Numbered from the stretch's first letter, positions 1 to 6,041 are shown. The stretch: DNA of 7,175 nt from an uncultured Clostridium sp. (GCA_947062645.1 CAMSQT010000052.1:1-7175); one strand, 5' to 3'. Notes: a model not told the origin generated them from the letters alone. Numbers and translations: made by a program.

Positions 1-44
1 ATGAGGCATTGTGACTGGAGTTCAGACGTGTGCTCTTCCGATCT
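1..44 (+). other. Illumina read-2 adapter with index (contamination)
   Basis: Bases 11-44 match the standard Illumina TruSeq read-2 adapter in full, starting GTGACTGGAG and ending CTTCCGATCT. Bases 1-2 (AT) fit the last bases of the P7 oligonucleotide, and bases 3-10 (GAGGCATT) sit exactly where an 8-base index would lie. Genomic coding sequence of the Lon-family gene begins directly at 45. This is library-derived sequence left at a contig end, so nothing biological should be read from it. It also indicates that Illumina reads contributed to the assembly. Confidence 0.97.
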
Positions 45-46
45 AA

Positions 47-641
47 AACGGAATTATCAATATCGAAAGAGAAGTTGAAATCTCTGGGCCTTCCCATTCA
101 AAAGGTGTACTAATTTTAACAGGATACCTAGGCGAAATGTTTGCACAAGATATTCCTTTATGTTTAACAGCAAGTATTTGTTTCGAACAATTATATAATG
201 GAGTGGACGGAGATAGTGCTTCTAGTACAGAACTATATGGTTTACTATCTAGTTTGTCTGGTATTCCTATTAATCAATCGATTGCTGTTACCCGGCTCTG
301 TTAATCAAAAGGGTCAAATCCAACCAATTGGTGGGGTAAACGAAAAAATCGAAGGCTTTTTCCAAATATGTAAAATGAGAGGTTTAGATGGCTCTCATGG
401 TGTTATGATACCAGTACAAAATGTAGATAATTTGCAGTTATCTAATGAAATTATTGAAGCAGTTAAAAATAAGTTATTCCATGTTTATTCCATTTCTACC
501 ATTGAAGAAGGAATTGAAGTTTTAACTGGTGTTCCAGCAGGTCGAAAAGATAAAGATGGTCACTTCCCAGCAGGTACTATTAATTATTTAGTTTATGAAA
601 AATTAAAAAAATATGCTGAAATAAGTGAAAAGAGGGATTAA
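47..641 (+). CDS. Lon-family ATP-dependent protease (LonB/COG1067-like), 5' partial, with a +1 frameshift at CGG
   Basis: This is the C-terminal proteolytic domain (about 197 residues) of an AAA-Lon serine protease; the ATPase part is cut off by the contig edge and adapter. Frame 47-292 carries the catalytic serine in DGDSAS (Ser codon 215-217). Frame 294-641 carries the catalytic lysine in GGVNEKIEG (Lys codon 345-347) and ends in the GTINYL and YEKLKKY tail usual for this family. The two frames meet inside the conserved segment AVTGSVNQKG. There the DNA reads ACC CGG CTC TGT TAA, and dropping one C gives ACC GGC TCT GTT. Without the shift the product stops at 302-304 and keeps the serine but lacks the lysine, so it could not be an active protease. 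The ATG at 198 is in the wrong frame over the Ser region and is not a real start. TAA stop lies within the terminator palindrome. Family assignment is firm; the exact subfamily is inferred. Confidence 0.9.
290..296 (+). other. Candidate +1 frameshift site 1 (ACC CGG C)
   Basis: In-frame CGG codon (293-295) of the Lon-family gene. Skipping C293 gives GGC (Gly), and the downstream frame then encodes the conserved TGSVNQKG segment through to the natural stop. The unshifted frame reaches TAA three codons after CGG's first base position, at 302-304. No Shine-Dalgarno-like stimulator or obvious downstream hairpin is visible. The shift could equally be written as one extra C in CCC at 291-293. Confidence 0.75.
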
Positions 642-651
642 TCCCTCTTTT
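628..651 (+). terminator. Palindromic intrinsic terminator of the lon-like gene
   Basis: A perfect 24-base palindrome (12-base arm AAAAGAGGGATT and its complement) is followed by further T residues at 651-652. As RNA it would fold as a stem with a TTAA loop and U-tail. It contains the stop codon of the Lon-family gene. Because it is symmetrical it can also serve the convergent DUF4363 gene that ends at 667. Confidence 0.85.
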
Positions 652-666
652 TATCTTATTAAAAAT

Positions 667-1056
667 TTAAAACACATTTTGCAAATTAAAATCATACTTA
701 TCTTCAATATGCTTTAAAACAAAAACACTTTTATCTAATTGGCTTGTTGCTTCCTCATATTCTTCTGTTTCAAGATAACTCTTAATGGAAACAAAATCTG
801 TTTCTACCTTCTCTAGTTCGTCATGTTCAATATAATAGGCCAACTTATCATGCTTTTGTTTCCATTTTTGATAAATTGCTTCCATTTTCTCTTGCAATTG
901 CTGTTTTTGATGATTATCTTGTGTTATTTCTTCTCTTAGTGAAGTAAGTTCACTAGATAATTGACTAACCACCTCTGTTGTAAAATTAGCAGTTGCTTTA
1001 TCCCCAAAAATAATAGCAATGATAATAACAATACAGATAATTGTTTCTTTTAACAT
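667..1056 (-). CDS. DUF4363 family protein, membrane-anchored
   Basis: A 129-residue protein with a hydrophobic N-terminal anchor or signal segment (about residues 4-17, rich in Ile) followed by a charged, Gln/Glu/Lys-rich helical region (about 25-75) likely to form a coiled coil, and an acidic C-terminal helical part. Length, layout and position directly downstream of a DUF421 gene match the DUF4363 family of Clostridia, whose function is unknown. The ATG has the ribosome site AGGAG seven bases upstream (1064-1068). The protein would lie on the outer face of the membrane, or in the forespore membrane space if made during sporulation; that is inference. It is the second gene of a minus-strand pair, 75 bases after the DUF421 stop, with a repeat hairpin between them. 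Confidence 0.8.
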   Translation of the reverse strand: MLKETIICIVIIIAIIFGDKATANFTTEVVSQLSSELTSLREEITQDNHQKQQLQEKMEAIYQKWKQKHDKLAYYIEHDELEKVETDFVSIKSYLETEEYEEATSQLDKSVFVLKHIEDKYDFNLQNVF

Positions 1057-1086
1057 CTTTAAACTCCTATCCTTTCTTTTATTTTA

Positions 1087-1132
1087 AGGAGTGTCCCCAA
1101 ATCCCTATAATAGGGATTTTAGGAACGTCCCC
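1087..1132. repeat. Small REP-like element: hairpin flanked by imperfect direct repeats
   Basis: A perfect 9-base inverted repeat (AAATCCCTA, 1099-1107, and TAGGGATTT, 1111-1119; loop TAA) is flanked by direct repeats AGGAGTGTCCCC (1087-1098) and AGGAACGTCCCC (1121-1132), which match at 10 of 12 positions. On the minus strand it reads GGGGACGTTCCT, hairpin, GGGGACACTCCT. From memory this resembles short GGGGAC-type repeats scattered in clostridial genomes and linked to Y1/REP-type transposases, but no transposase is present here. It sits between DUF421 and DUF4363, touches the DUF421 stop codon, and lacks a strong U-tail on the minus strand, so it may attenuate or process the transcript rather than end it. 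Confidence 0.6.
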
Positions 1133-1815
1133 TAATCCCCATTCTTTTTATCTTTTGCCTGGCAAAAAATTTGACCTTTTCCATCTATTGTTACAACCAA
1201 AGCGTCTTCGGGTTTCATTTTAAATTTTTCTACTTGTTTTTTTAGCCAAGCATAATTCTTTCCTAAGGCTTGTAAATTTTTGTTCATAATTTTTCCGTCT
1301 ACTACTAAGTCATAAGGAATTCCTTCGTAGTCAGGTTTTATTCCAAAGTCTTCTGGAATGGTATTTCTTTTTTCTGGCTTTTGAATAACAGTTACTTGTC
1401 CACTAGTTTCTAATATAGCATATTCTACATCTCCTAAGTTTACTATATTGTTTCCTCTTAATCTTTCTTCTAATTCATTGATGGTAAATCTTTCTTTTCG
1501 TAAGGCTTTTTCGTTAATTTTCCCACGATAGATTAAGATACTTGGCTTTCCACAGATTACTTCTCTTGCTTTTAAACTTTTCATATTAATAATAGAAATA
1601 ATTAAATGCATTACTAACAATCCTAAAATTGGAATAATTCCATTTGATATTGGAATTCCTATCTCTGTCATGGGGATGGATGCTAAGTCTGCTATCATAA
1701 TAGATATTGCTAATTCAAATGGTTGTAACTGACCAATTTCTCTTTTCCCCATTAATCTCATTACAATTAATACGATGGTATATAATAAGATGGCTCTAAA
1801 AAATGTAATTAACAT
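1132..1815 (-). CDS. DUF421 (YetF-like) integral membrane protein
   Basis: A 227-residue protein with three N-terminal membrane segments (about residues 4-20, 33-50 and 58-76) and a soluble C-terminal DUF421/YetF domain. The family signatures MRLMGKREIGQLQPFE (about 19-34) and IADLASIPM are clear. I place the start at ATG 1815: AGGTG (1822-1826) lies six bases upstream, whereas a GTG at 1824 overlaps that ribosome site and would add only three residues. DUF421 proteins are widespread in spore formers; some are fused to DUF1657 and linked to spoVA-type operons and spore wet-heat resistance, so a spore-membrane role is possible here but not shown. It is the first gene of a minus-strand pair with DUF4363. 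The last codons run into a GGGGAC-type repeat, so the C-terminal end may have been altered by insertion of that element. Confidence 0.88.
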   Translation of the reverse strand: MLITFFRAILLYTIVLIVMRLMGKREIGQLQPFELAISIMIADLASIPMTEIGIPISNGIIPILGLLVMHLIISIINMKSLKAREVICGKPSILIYRGKINEKALRKERFTINELEERLRGNNIVNLGDVEYAILETSGQVTVIQKPEKRNTIPEDFGIKPDYEGIPYDLVVDGKIMNKNLQALGKNYAWLKKQVEKFKMKPEDALVVTIDGKGQIFCQAKDKKNGD

Positions 1816-1903
1816 TGAAAACACCTACTCTTTTTAATTTTTTAACTAAAATGCAATTTTTTATTTATTTTTTACAAATTTTAACTATTTTATACGCATT
1901 TTT

Positions 1904-1933
1904 TTGAATAAATTTTTTTATTTTGAGAATAAT
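1904..1933 (+). promoter_or_regulatory. Possible vegetative promoter for the holin-like gene
   Basis: TTGAAT (1904-1909) and AATAAT (1928-1933) are spaced 18 bases apart and resemble sigma-A -35 and -10 boxes, about 60 bases upstream of the start codon. The whole 1825-1962 interval is extremely AT-rich, so such matches arise easily by chance. The same interval must also hold the divergent promoter of the DUF421 pair; a TATAAA on the minus strand (1889-1894) is a possible -10 box for it. Confidence 0.3.
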
Positions 1934-1977
1934 AATTTTAGAACCTTTAAAAAAATGACTAAATGAATTTTAATTCT

Positions 1978-1984
1978 AAGGAGG
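1978..1984 (+). promoter_or_regulatory. Ribosome binding site fixing the holin-like start
   Basis: A perfect AAGGAGG stands eight bases before ATG 1993. An in-frame ATG at 1963 lies upstream of this site and has no ribosome site of its own, so 1993 is the start. Confidence 0.85.
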
Positions 1985-1992
1985 TTAGACCT

Positions 1993-2367
1993 ATGACAGA
2001 TGCTCAAGGAAATCAAACAAAATCAGGAGCTTCTACTGCATGGCAAATCGTTGGTAGACTAGTTGCTTCTGCTGTAGTATTAGCTATTACTGCATTTTTT
2101 ACACCTGGATTTACCATTAATAGTTTTTGGACTTTAGCTATTGCTGCTGTCGTCCTAACAGTTATTGATTATTTAGTTATCAAATTTACTGGTTTACATG
2201 CCAGCCCATTTGGTAAAGGATTTGTAGGATTCGCTTTAGCAGCAATTGTTTTATATGTAACACAATTTTTTGTTGCAGGATATTCTATTTCTTGGATGGC
2301 TGCCATTATTGGTGCTTTAATCTATGGTGTAGTTGATTACTTCATTCCTGGAAATCAGTCTATGTAG
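1993..2367 (+). CDS. Small YvlD/phage-holin-4-like membrane protein
   Basis: A 124-residue protein with a short polar N-terminus and four hydrophobic segments (about residues 17-34, 40-60, 76-95 and 99-118). The repeated pattern of a TPGF or VAGY turn followed by SFW or SWM and a membrane helix ending in D-Y resembles Phage_holin_4_2/YvlD proteins, which database annotation usually calls phage holin family. There are no lysin or phage genes nearby, so a real holin role is unlikely and it is better read as a small inner-membrane protein of unknown function. It is monocistronic: strong AAGGAGG site upstream, bidirectional terminator downstream. Stop is TAG (2365-2367). Family match is from pattern recognition and is moderately secure. 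Confidence 0.75.
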   Translation: MTDAQGNQTKSGASTAWQIVGRLVASAVVLAITAFFTPGFTINSFWTLAIAAVVLTVIDYLVIKFTGLHASPFGKGFVGFALAAIVLYVTQFFVAGYSISWMAAIIGALIYGVVDYFIPGNQSM

Positions 2368-2379
2368 TAATTAATTTTT

Positions 2380-2430
2380 AAAAGACATATAAAATTCTTT
2401 TGTTTATTTTAAGAATTCTATATGTCTTTT
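2380..2430. terminator. Bidirectional intrinsic terminator
   Basis: Arms AAAAGACATATA (2380-2391) and its exact complement (2419-2430) enclose a second paired segment AATTCTT/AAGAATT (2393-2399, 2411-2417), with one A-C mismatch between. T-rich tracts flank both sides (downstream 2427-2440; on the minus strand from 2380 down to 2372). It lies between the convergent holin-like gene and the acyltransferase gene and would stop transcription from both. Confidence 0.85.
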
Positions 2431-2443
2431 TCTTTTTTTATTT

Positions 2444-3109
2444 TTATCTTTTCTTAACAATCTCATTTTGATTTTTATAAATACTGTTTTCTGGTACCAC
2501 ACCACGAACAGAAGATAGCGGATAAATACTAGCATTCTTGCCAACTACACTTCCCGGATTTAAAACTGTACCACAGCCAATCTCTACGCCATCTCCTAAC
2601 ATCGCACCAAACTTTTTAATTCCTGTTTCTATTTTATCCTTACCATTTTTTACAACAATTAGTTTTTTATCAGACTTTACATTAGAAGTAATTGAGCCTG
2701 CACCCATATGTGCTTTATATCCTAAAATAGAATCTCCAACATAATTATAATGAGGAACCTGCACGCCATTAAACAAAATAACGTTTTTTAGTTCTGTAGA
2801 ATTTCCAACCACTGCATTATCACCAATAATCGCTTTTCCACGAATAAAAGCACAGTGTCTTACTTCTGCATTTTCTCCAATAATTGCTGGTCCATGAATA
2901 TAAGCAGATGGCATTACCTTTGCAGTCTTTGCTATCCAAATATCTTCACCTTTTTTTTCATATTGATTGGAATCTAACTTGTTTCCAATTTCTACTATGT
3001 AATCACCAATATTAGCTAATGCTTCCCATGGATATTCCACTGTTTCTAACAAGTTTTTTGCTATAGTTTCTTCTAAATTATATAAATTACAAACTTTACA
3101 CTCTTCCAT
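2444..3109 (-). CDS. Left-handed beta-helix (hexapeptide) acyltransferase, GlmU C-domain-like
   Basis: A 221-residue protein with an N-terminal helical segment (1-55) and then hexapeptide repeats of a left-handed beta-helix (about 60-205; for example AIIGEN, AIIGDN, VEIGCG). Residues 101-150 closely parallel the acetyltransferase active site of GlmU: the GNSTELKN segment, then PHYNYVGDS containing His120 at the position of the GlmU catalytic histidine, then GAGSITSN. I infer N-acetylation of a sugar phosphate (GlcN-1-P or similar) using acetyl-CoA in the cytoplasm. It lacks the nucleotidyltransferase half, which the gene 24 bases upstream could supply. Start ATG 3109 has GGAGG (3119-3123) nine bases upstream. 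The pair is probably co-transcribed and ends at the terminator at 2380-2430. The exact substrate is uncertain. Confidence 0.82.
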   Translation of the reverse strand: MEECKVCNLYNLEETIAKNLLETVEYPWEALANIGDYIVEIGNKLDSNQYEKKGEDIWIAKTAKVMPSAYIHGPAIIGENAEVRHCAFIRGKAIIGDNAVVGNSTELKNVILFNGVQVPHYNYVGDSILGYKAHMGAGSITSNVKSDKKLIVVKNGKDKIETGIKKFGAMLGDGVEIGCGTVLNPGSVVGKNASIYPLSSVRGVVPENSIYKNQNEIVKKR

Positions 3110-3133
3110 GATTTTTTTCCTCCGTCCCCAAAA

Positions 3134-4379
3134 TCATTGTCTTTTCCAATATTTTTCATACAGTTCTTTTGCTGTTTTTGGGCTGTCTACCCCTTCTTTA
3201 TTCTTTACTGGTGCAAAATCGTCTTCTCTTCTTCCACGCAAAATAGCAATATCGTCAAAAAATTCAAAAGCATCAAAAATAAAAGATTCAAATTTATAGG
3301 AATTTGGCTCTTCTGGAATAATTTCTTTCCCATTTTCGTCTATGTATGAATTTTTCTTAATCGCACTATGATACATTAAGTGTTCTTTGCTTACTTTTTC
3401 GATGGCATCAATCGTATATAAATTACACATGATATGAGATTCGCCATATTTTAGTTCCCCTTCTTGGTCAACTTCTTCTGCCATTTTTTCTGGAAGTTCC
3501 GCATATTCAATTACTTTTGGGTGACCATTCATTTTGCAAAAAACACCTACTTTTTCATGCGGATTTGCTTTTACAACTGATTTTGATGCGATTTGAACAC
3601 CTTGTTTGATTGCCATACCAAGTAATGTAACATCTGCCATTTTTAAAAGCACATTGTCAACACCACCAATGAAAATCCATTGAATACCTCTATCTTTCAT
3701 ATCTGCTAAACAGCCACTTTTTCTTAAAGAAGAATAAGTTCCTCCATTTCCATTAGATGCTTCCTTTATTTTATTTTCTTTATTTATTAAAAGTTTTCCT
3801 TCTTTATTAATTAATGGTAATCCGGCTTGAGTAAAAATAATTACACTTTTTTTGTCATAGCCAAAAAAATTATTCTTTTCTAAAAAAGCAACGGTTTCGT
3901 CATGATTTTCTTCACTTGTCATGATATACCATGGTATTACTACTTCATATTTTTTGTTGGCTTCTTTTAAGTTTTCTGCTAATATTTCAAATAAATATTT
4001 TCCTTTTCCATAAACGTCTAACTTAAATGTCCCCTTTGGTCCATTGTGACCGAAGCCTTGTTCCTTGCCCTCCAGCCATAGTGACTACCGCATATTGCCT
4101 TTTGCGAATTGCCATTTCACCTATTGTATCAAATTCTTCTTTCTCCATTTTTGATAATTTTGCTTTATCTAAATAAGCTATATTTTCAATTTTATTTTCT
4201 TTGATAGCTATTTCCTTTTTGGTGTTGTCATATAATTCCATAATTTGATGGAAGTCTATTTTTCCTATTTGTTCGATTAATTCTTCTTTTTCTTTTCCTT
4301 CTAATTTATTTAGTAAATTTATGATGTGTTCTTGGTTATATATTTTTAGTAGTTCTATTGTATCTTGTACTTTATCCAT
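3134..4379 (-). CDS. UDPGP-family UTP:sugar-1-phosphate uridylyltransferase (UDP-GlcNAc pyrophosphorylase type), with a +1 frameshift at CGG
   Basis: Joining the two frames gives 414 residues, a normal length for the eukaryotic-type UDPGP family (UAP/AGX), which makes UDP-GlcNAc or a related UDP-sugar from UTP and a sugar 1-phosphate. Visible motifs: nucleotide loop AGGQGTRLGHNGPKG (102-116), GGVDNVL, NGHPKVIEY, and ESFIFDAFEFF with FAPVKN near the C-terminus. The frame breaks within the nucleotide loop: after Leu109 the DNA reads CTT CGG TCA; skipping the C gives CTT GGT CAC (Leu-Gly-His), restoring the loop and everything after it. Unshifted translation stops at 4023-4025. I choose ATG 4379 with AAAGGGG eleven bases upstream; ATG 4409 has no ribosome site and lies next to a -10 box. 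The ATG at 3922 is internal. The acyltransferase gene follows by 24 bases. UDP-GlcNAc as product is inferred from family and neighbour. Confidence 0.88.
4049..4055 (-). other. Candidate +1 frameshift site 2 (CTT CGG T)
   Basis: In-frame CGG codon (minus strand, bases 4052-4050) in the nucleotide-binding loop of the uridylyltransferase. Skipping its C gives GGT, the conserved glycine of TRLG. A weak AAGG precedes CTT directly, recalling the RF2 (prfB) site, but the other two sites lack any such element. The extra base appears as G4052 on the plus strand, between ACC and AAG. Confidence 0.75.
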
Positions 4380-4420
4380 CCTTTTCCCATCCCCTTTAGC
4401 CTTTATCATACTTTTGCTAT

Positions 4421-4426
4421 ATTATA
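4421..4426 (-). promoter_or_regulatory. Probable -10 box for the uridylyltransferase operon
   Basis: The minus strand reads TATAAT here, with transcription expected to begin near 4414. That leaves a leader of about 35 bases to ATG 4379 and almost none to ATG 4409, which supports the downstream start. No convincing -35 box lies at 17-base spacing; a TTGATA at 4459-4454 is too far away (27 bases). Confidence 0.45.
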
Positions 4427-4477
4427 TGCAATCTTATCACATTTGCTTATAATTATCAAGTTTTTTAATGAAACTTG

Positions 4478-4506
4478 TCATATTCTAAAAAAACCGCCCA
4501 TATATT
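4478..4506 (+). promoter_or_regulatory. Sigma-E-type sporulation promoter of spoIVA
   Basis: TCATATT (4478-4484) matches the Bacillus sigma-E -35 consensus KMATATT at every position. After a 14-base spacer, CATATATT (4499-4506) matches the -10 consensus CATACAMT at six of eight positions. The start codon is about 55 bases downstream. In Bacillus subtilis spoIVA is transcribed by mother-cell sigma-E, so site and gene agree. The consensus is recalled from established literature and no start site has been mapped here. Confidence 0.7.
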
Positions 4507-4561
4507 TAACTAAAGTTATTTTAAACAAGCATTTCGATTAAGATTAGAAGGAGGTATATAG

Positions 4562-6041
4562 ATGGAAAATACAAGATTGTATGAAGACATCGCAAAAAGG
4601 ACAGATGGTGACATCTATGTGGGAGTAGTAGGTCCTGTAAGAACTGGTAAATCTACTTTTATCAAACGATTTATGGATTTATTAGTTATCCCAAATATTG
4701 ATAATGAATACAAAAAAGAAAGGGCAAGAGATGAGCTTCCTCAAAGTGCTGGTGGAAAAACCATTATGACTACAGAGCCAAAGTTCATTCCCAATGAAGC
4801 AATTGAAATTACATTAGACAACAATTTAAAATTTAAAACAAGATTAGTCGATTGCGTTGGCTATTTGGTGGATAATGCCATTGGTTATTTAGAAGATGAT
4901 ATGCCTCGTATGGTAAAAACGCCTTGGTCTGATGAAGAGATTCCTTTTGAGACAGCTGCTGAAATTGGAACCAAAAAAGTAATTGACGAACATTCTACCA
5001 TTGGAATTTTAGTAACTACTGATGGTTCTATTACAGATATTCCAAGAGAAGATTACATTCAGGCAGAAGAAAGGGTTGTAACAGAATTAAAAGCTTTAAA
5101 TAAACCATTTATTATTCTTTTAAATTCAAATGATCCAAACTCTAATTATACAAAGGAATTAGCTGATAAATTAAGTGATAAATATGGCACTACTGTTATG
5201 CCAATTAATTGTGAATATCTAAATATTGACGATATCAATAATATGTTTTCTAAAGTTTTGTATGAATTCCCAGTAGAGCAAATTGCTATCAAATTCCCTC
5301 GTTGGATTGATGGTTTAGATAGTGAACATGCTTTAAAAACAGAATTGTATGATGAAATAAAAGATGCTTTTACAGATGTACATGTTTTGAAAGATGTTTC
5401 CGCTTGTGTGGAAAAAATTAGACAAACCGAAATTATTGCAAAATCTTCGATTGCTGATATTAGACTTGGCGACCGGTAGTGTAAATGTTGAAATTACTTT
5501 AAAAGAAGAGTTGTTTTATCAAATTCTTAGTGAAATTACAGATGTTAATGTTACAAATGAAGGTGATTTGTTTAGTATTATTACTGATTTATCAAAAACG
5601 AAGAAAAAATTTGACCGCATCGCCTATGCTTTAGAAGAAGTTGAAGCAAAAGGCTATGGAATTGTAACGCCTAGTATCGAAGATTTAGAACTAGAAGAAC
5701 CAGAAATGATTAAACAAGGCTCTCGTTTTGGTGTTAAACTAAAGGCAAAAGCTCCTTCTATTCATTTGATAAAAACTTGTGTAGAAACTGAAGTTTCTCC
5801 AATTGTTGGCTCTGAAAAACAGTCTGAAGAATTGGTTAATTATCTTCTTTCTGAGTTTGATAGCAATCCAAAGGAAATTTGGAAGTCCAATATTTTTGGA
5901 AAGAGTTTACATGAACTAGTAAATGAAGGCCTTCAAACAAAGCTTTCTAAGATGCCAGAAGATGCTCAAATTAAGCTTCAAGAAACTTTAGAACGTATTG
6001 TAAATGAAGGTAGTGGCGGTTTGATTTGTATTATTTTATAA
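4562..6041 (+). CDS. spoIVA: SpoIVA, spore coat morphogenetic ATPase, with a +1 frameshift at CGG
   Basis: SpoIVA hydrolyses ATP and polymerises on the outer forespore membrane, where it forms the basement layer of the spore coat. Joining the two frames gives 492 residues, the same length as the Bacillus subtilis protein as I recall it. Visible features: Walker A GPVRTGKST (residues 24-32, Lys30), a conserved LVDCVGY segment, the middle domain, and the C-terminal GSGGLICIIL end typical of SpoIVA, a region implicated in SpoVM interaction. The frame breaks at residue 305: the DNA reads GGC GAC CGG TAG, and skipping the C gives GAC GGT AGT (LGDGSV), continuing to TAA at 6039. An equivalent fix drops G5471 and gives LGTGSV. 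Unshifted translation makes only the ATPase half. The start ATG has AAGGAGG seven bases upstream (4548-4554), a sigma-E-like promoter, and a hairpin terminator downstream. ATG 5394 is out of frame and not a start. Confidence 0.96.
5471..5477 (+). other. Candidate +1 frameshift site 3 (GAC CGG T)
   Basis: In-frame CGG codon (5474-5476) of spoIVA followed at once by TAG in the unshifted frame. Skipping C5474 gives GGT (Gly) and restores the frame to the natural end. No Shine-Dalgarno-like stimulator precedes it. The alternative single-base correction (removing G5471) changes only Asp to Thr in the result. Confidence 0.75.

Noticed and set aside
198..641. A separate gene starting at ATG 198
   Set aside because: Between 198 and 293 this frame gives unrelated residues, while the frame starting before it reads the conserved Lon serine segment. 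It becomes correct only after 294.
1963..1992. ATG 1963 as the start of the holin-like gene
   Set aside because: The only ribosome site, AAGGAGG at 1978-1984, lies downstream of it and points to ATG 1993.
1993..2367. A prophage holin, hence a phage region
   Set aside because: No lysin, structural or integrase genes nearby; the sequence fits chromosomal YvlD-like membrane proteins.
3134..3922. A separate short uridylyltransferase starting at Met 3922
   Set aside because: The same frame continues upstream without a stop to 4051 and encodes GPKGTFKLDVYGKG, which belongs to the family. The Met is internal.
4380..4409. Upstream ATG 4409 as the uridylyltransferase start
   Set aside because: No ribosome site, and it lies only about five bases after the expected transcription start from TATAAT at 4421-4426.
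290..5477. RF2 (prfB)-type programmed frameshifting with a Shine-Dalgarno stimulator
   Set aside because: Only the uridylyltransferase site has a purine-rich AAGG just upstream. The other two lack it, none has a stop codon in the A site at the shift, and the P-site codons differ.
290..5477. Systematic sequencing error at a methylated or GC-rich motif
   Set aside because: Not fully excluded. It is disfavoured because out-of-frame NNC GGN contexts in the same genes show no insertion and the library carries an Illumina adapter. Raw reads would settle it.
5394..6041. A separate gene for the SpoIVA C-terminal half starting at ATG 5394
   Set aside because: From 5394 to 5474 this frame is out of register with conserved SpoIVA sequence, and no ribosome site precedes it.
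47..6041. Ordinary pseudogenes
   Set aside because: Each gene has just one lesion of the same kind at the same codon, with intact sequence on both sides, intact terminators and, for spoIVA, a good promoter. Decay would give varied lesions.
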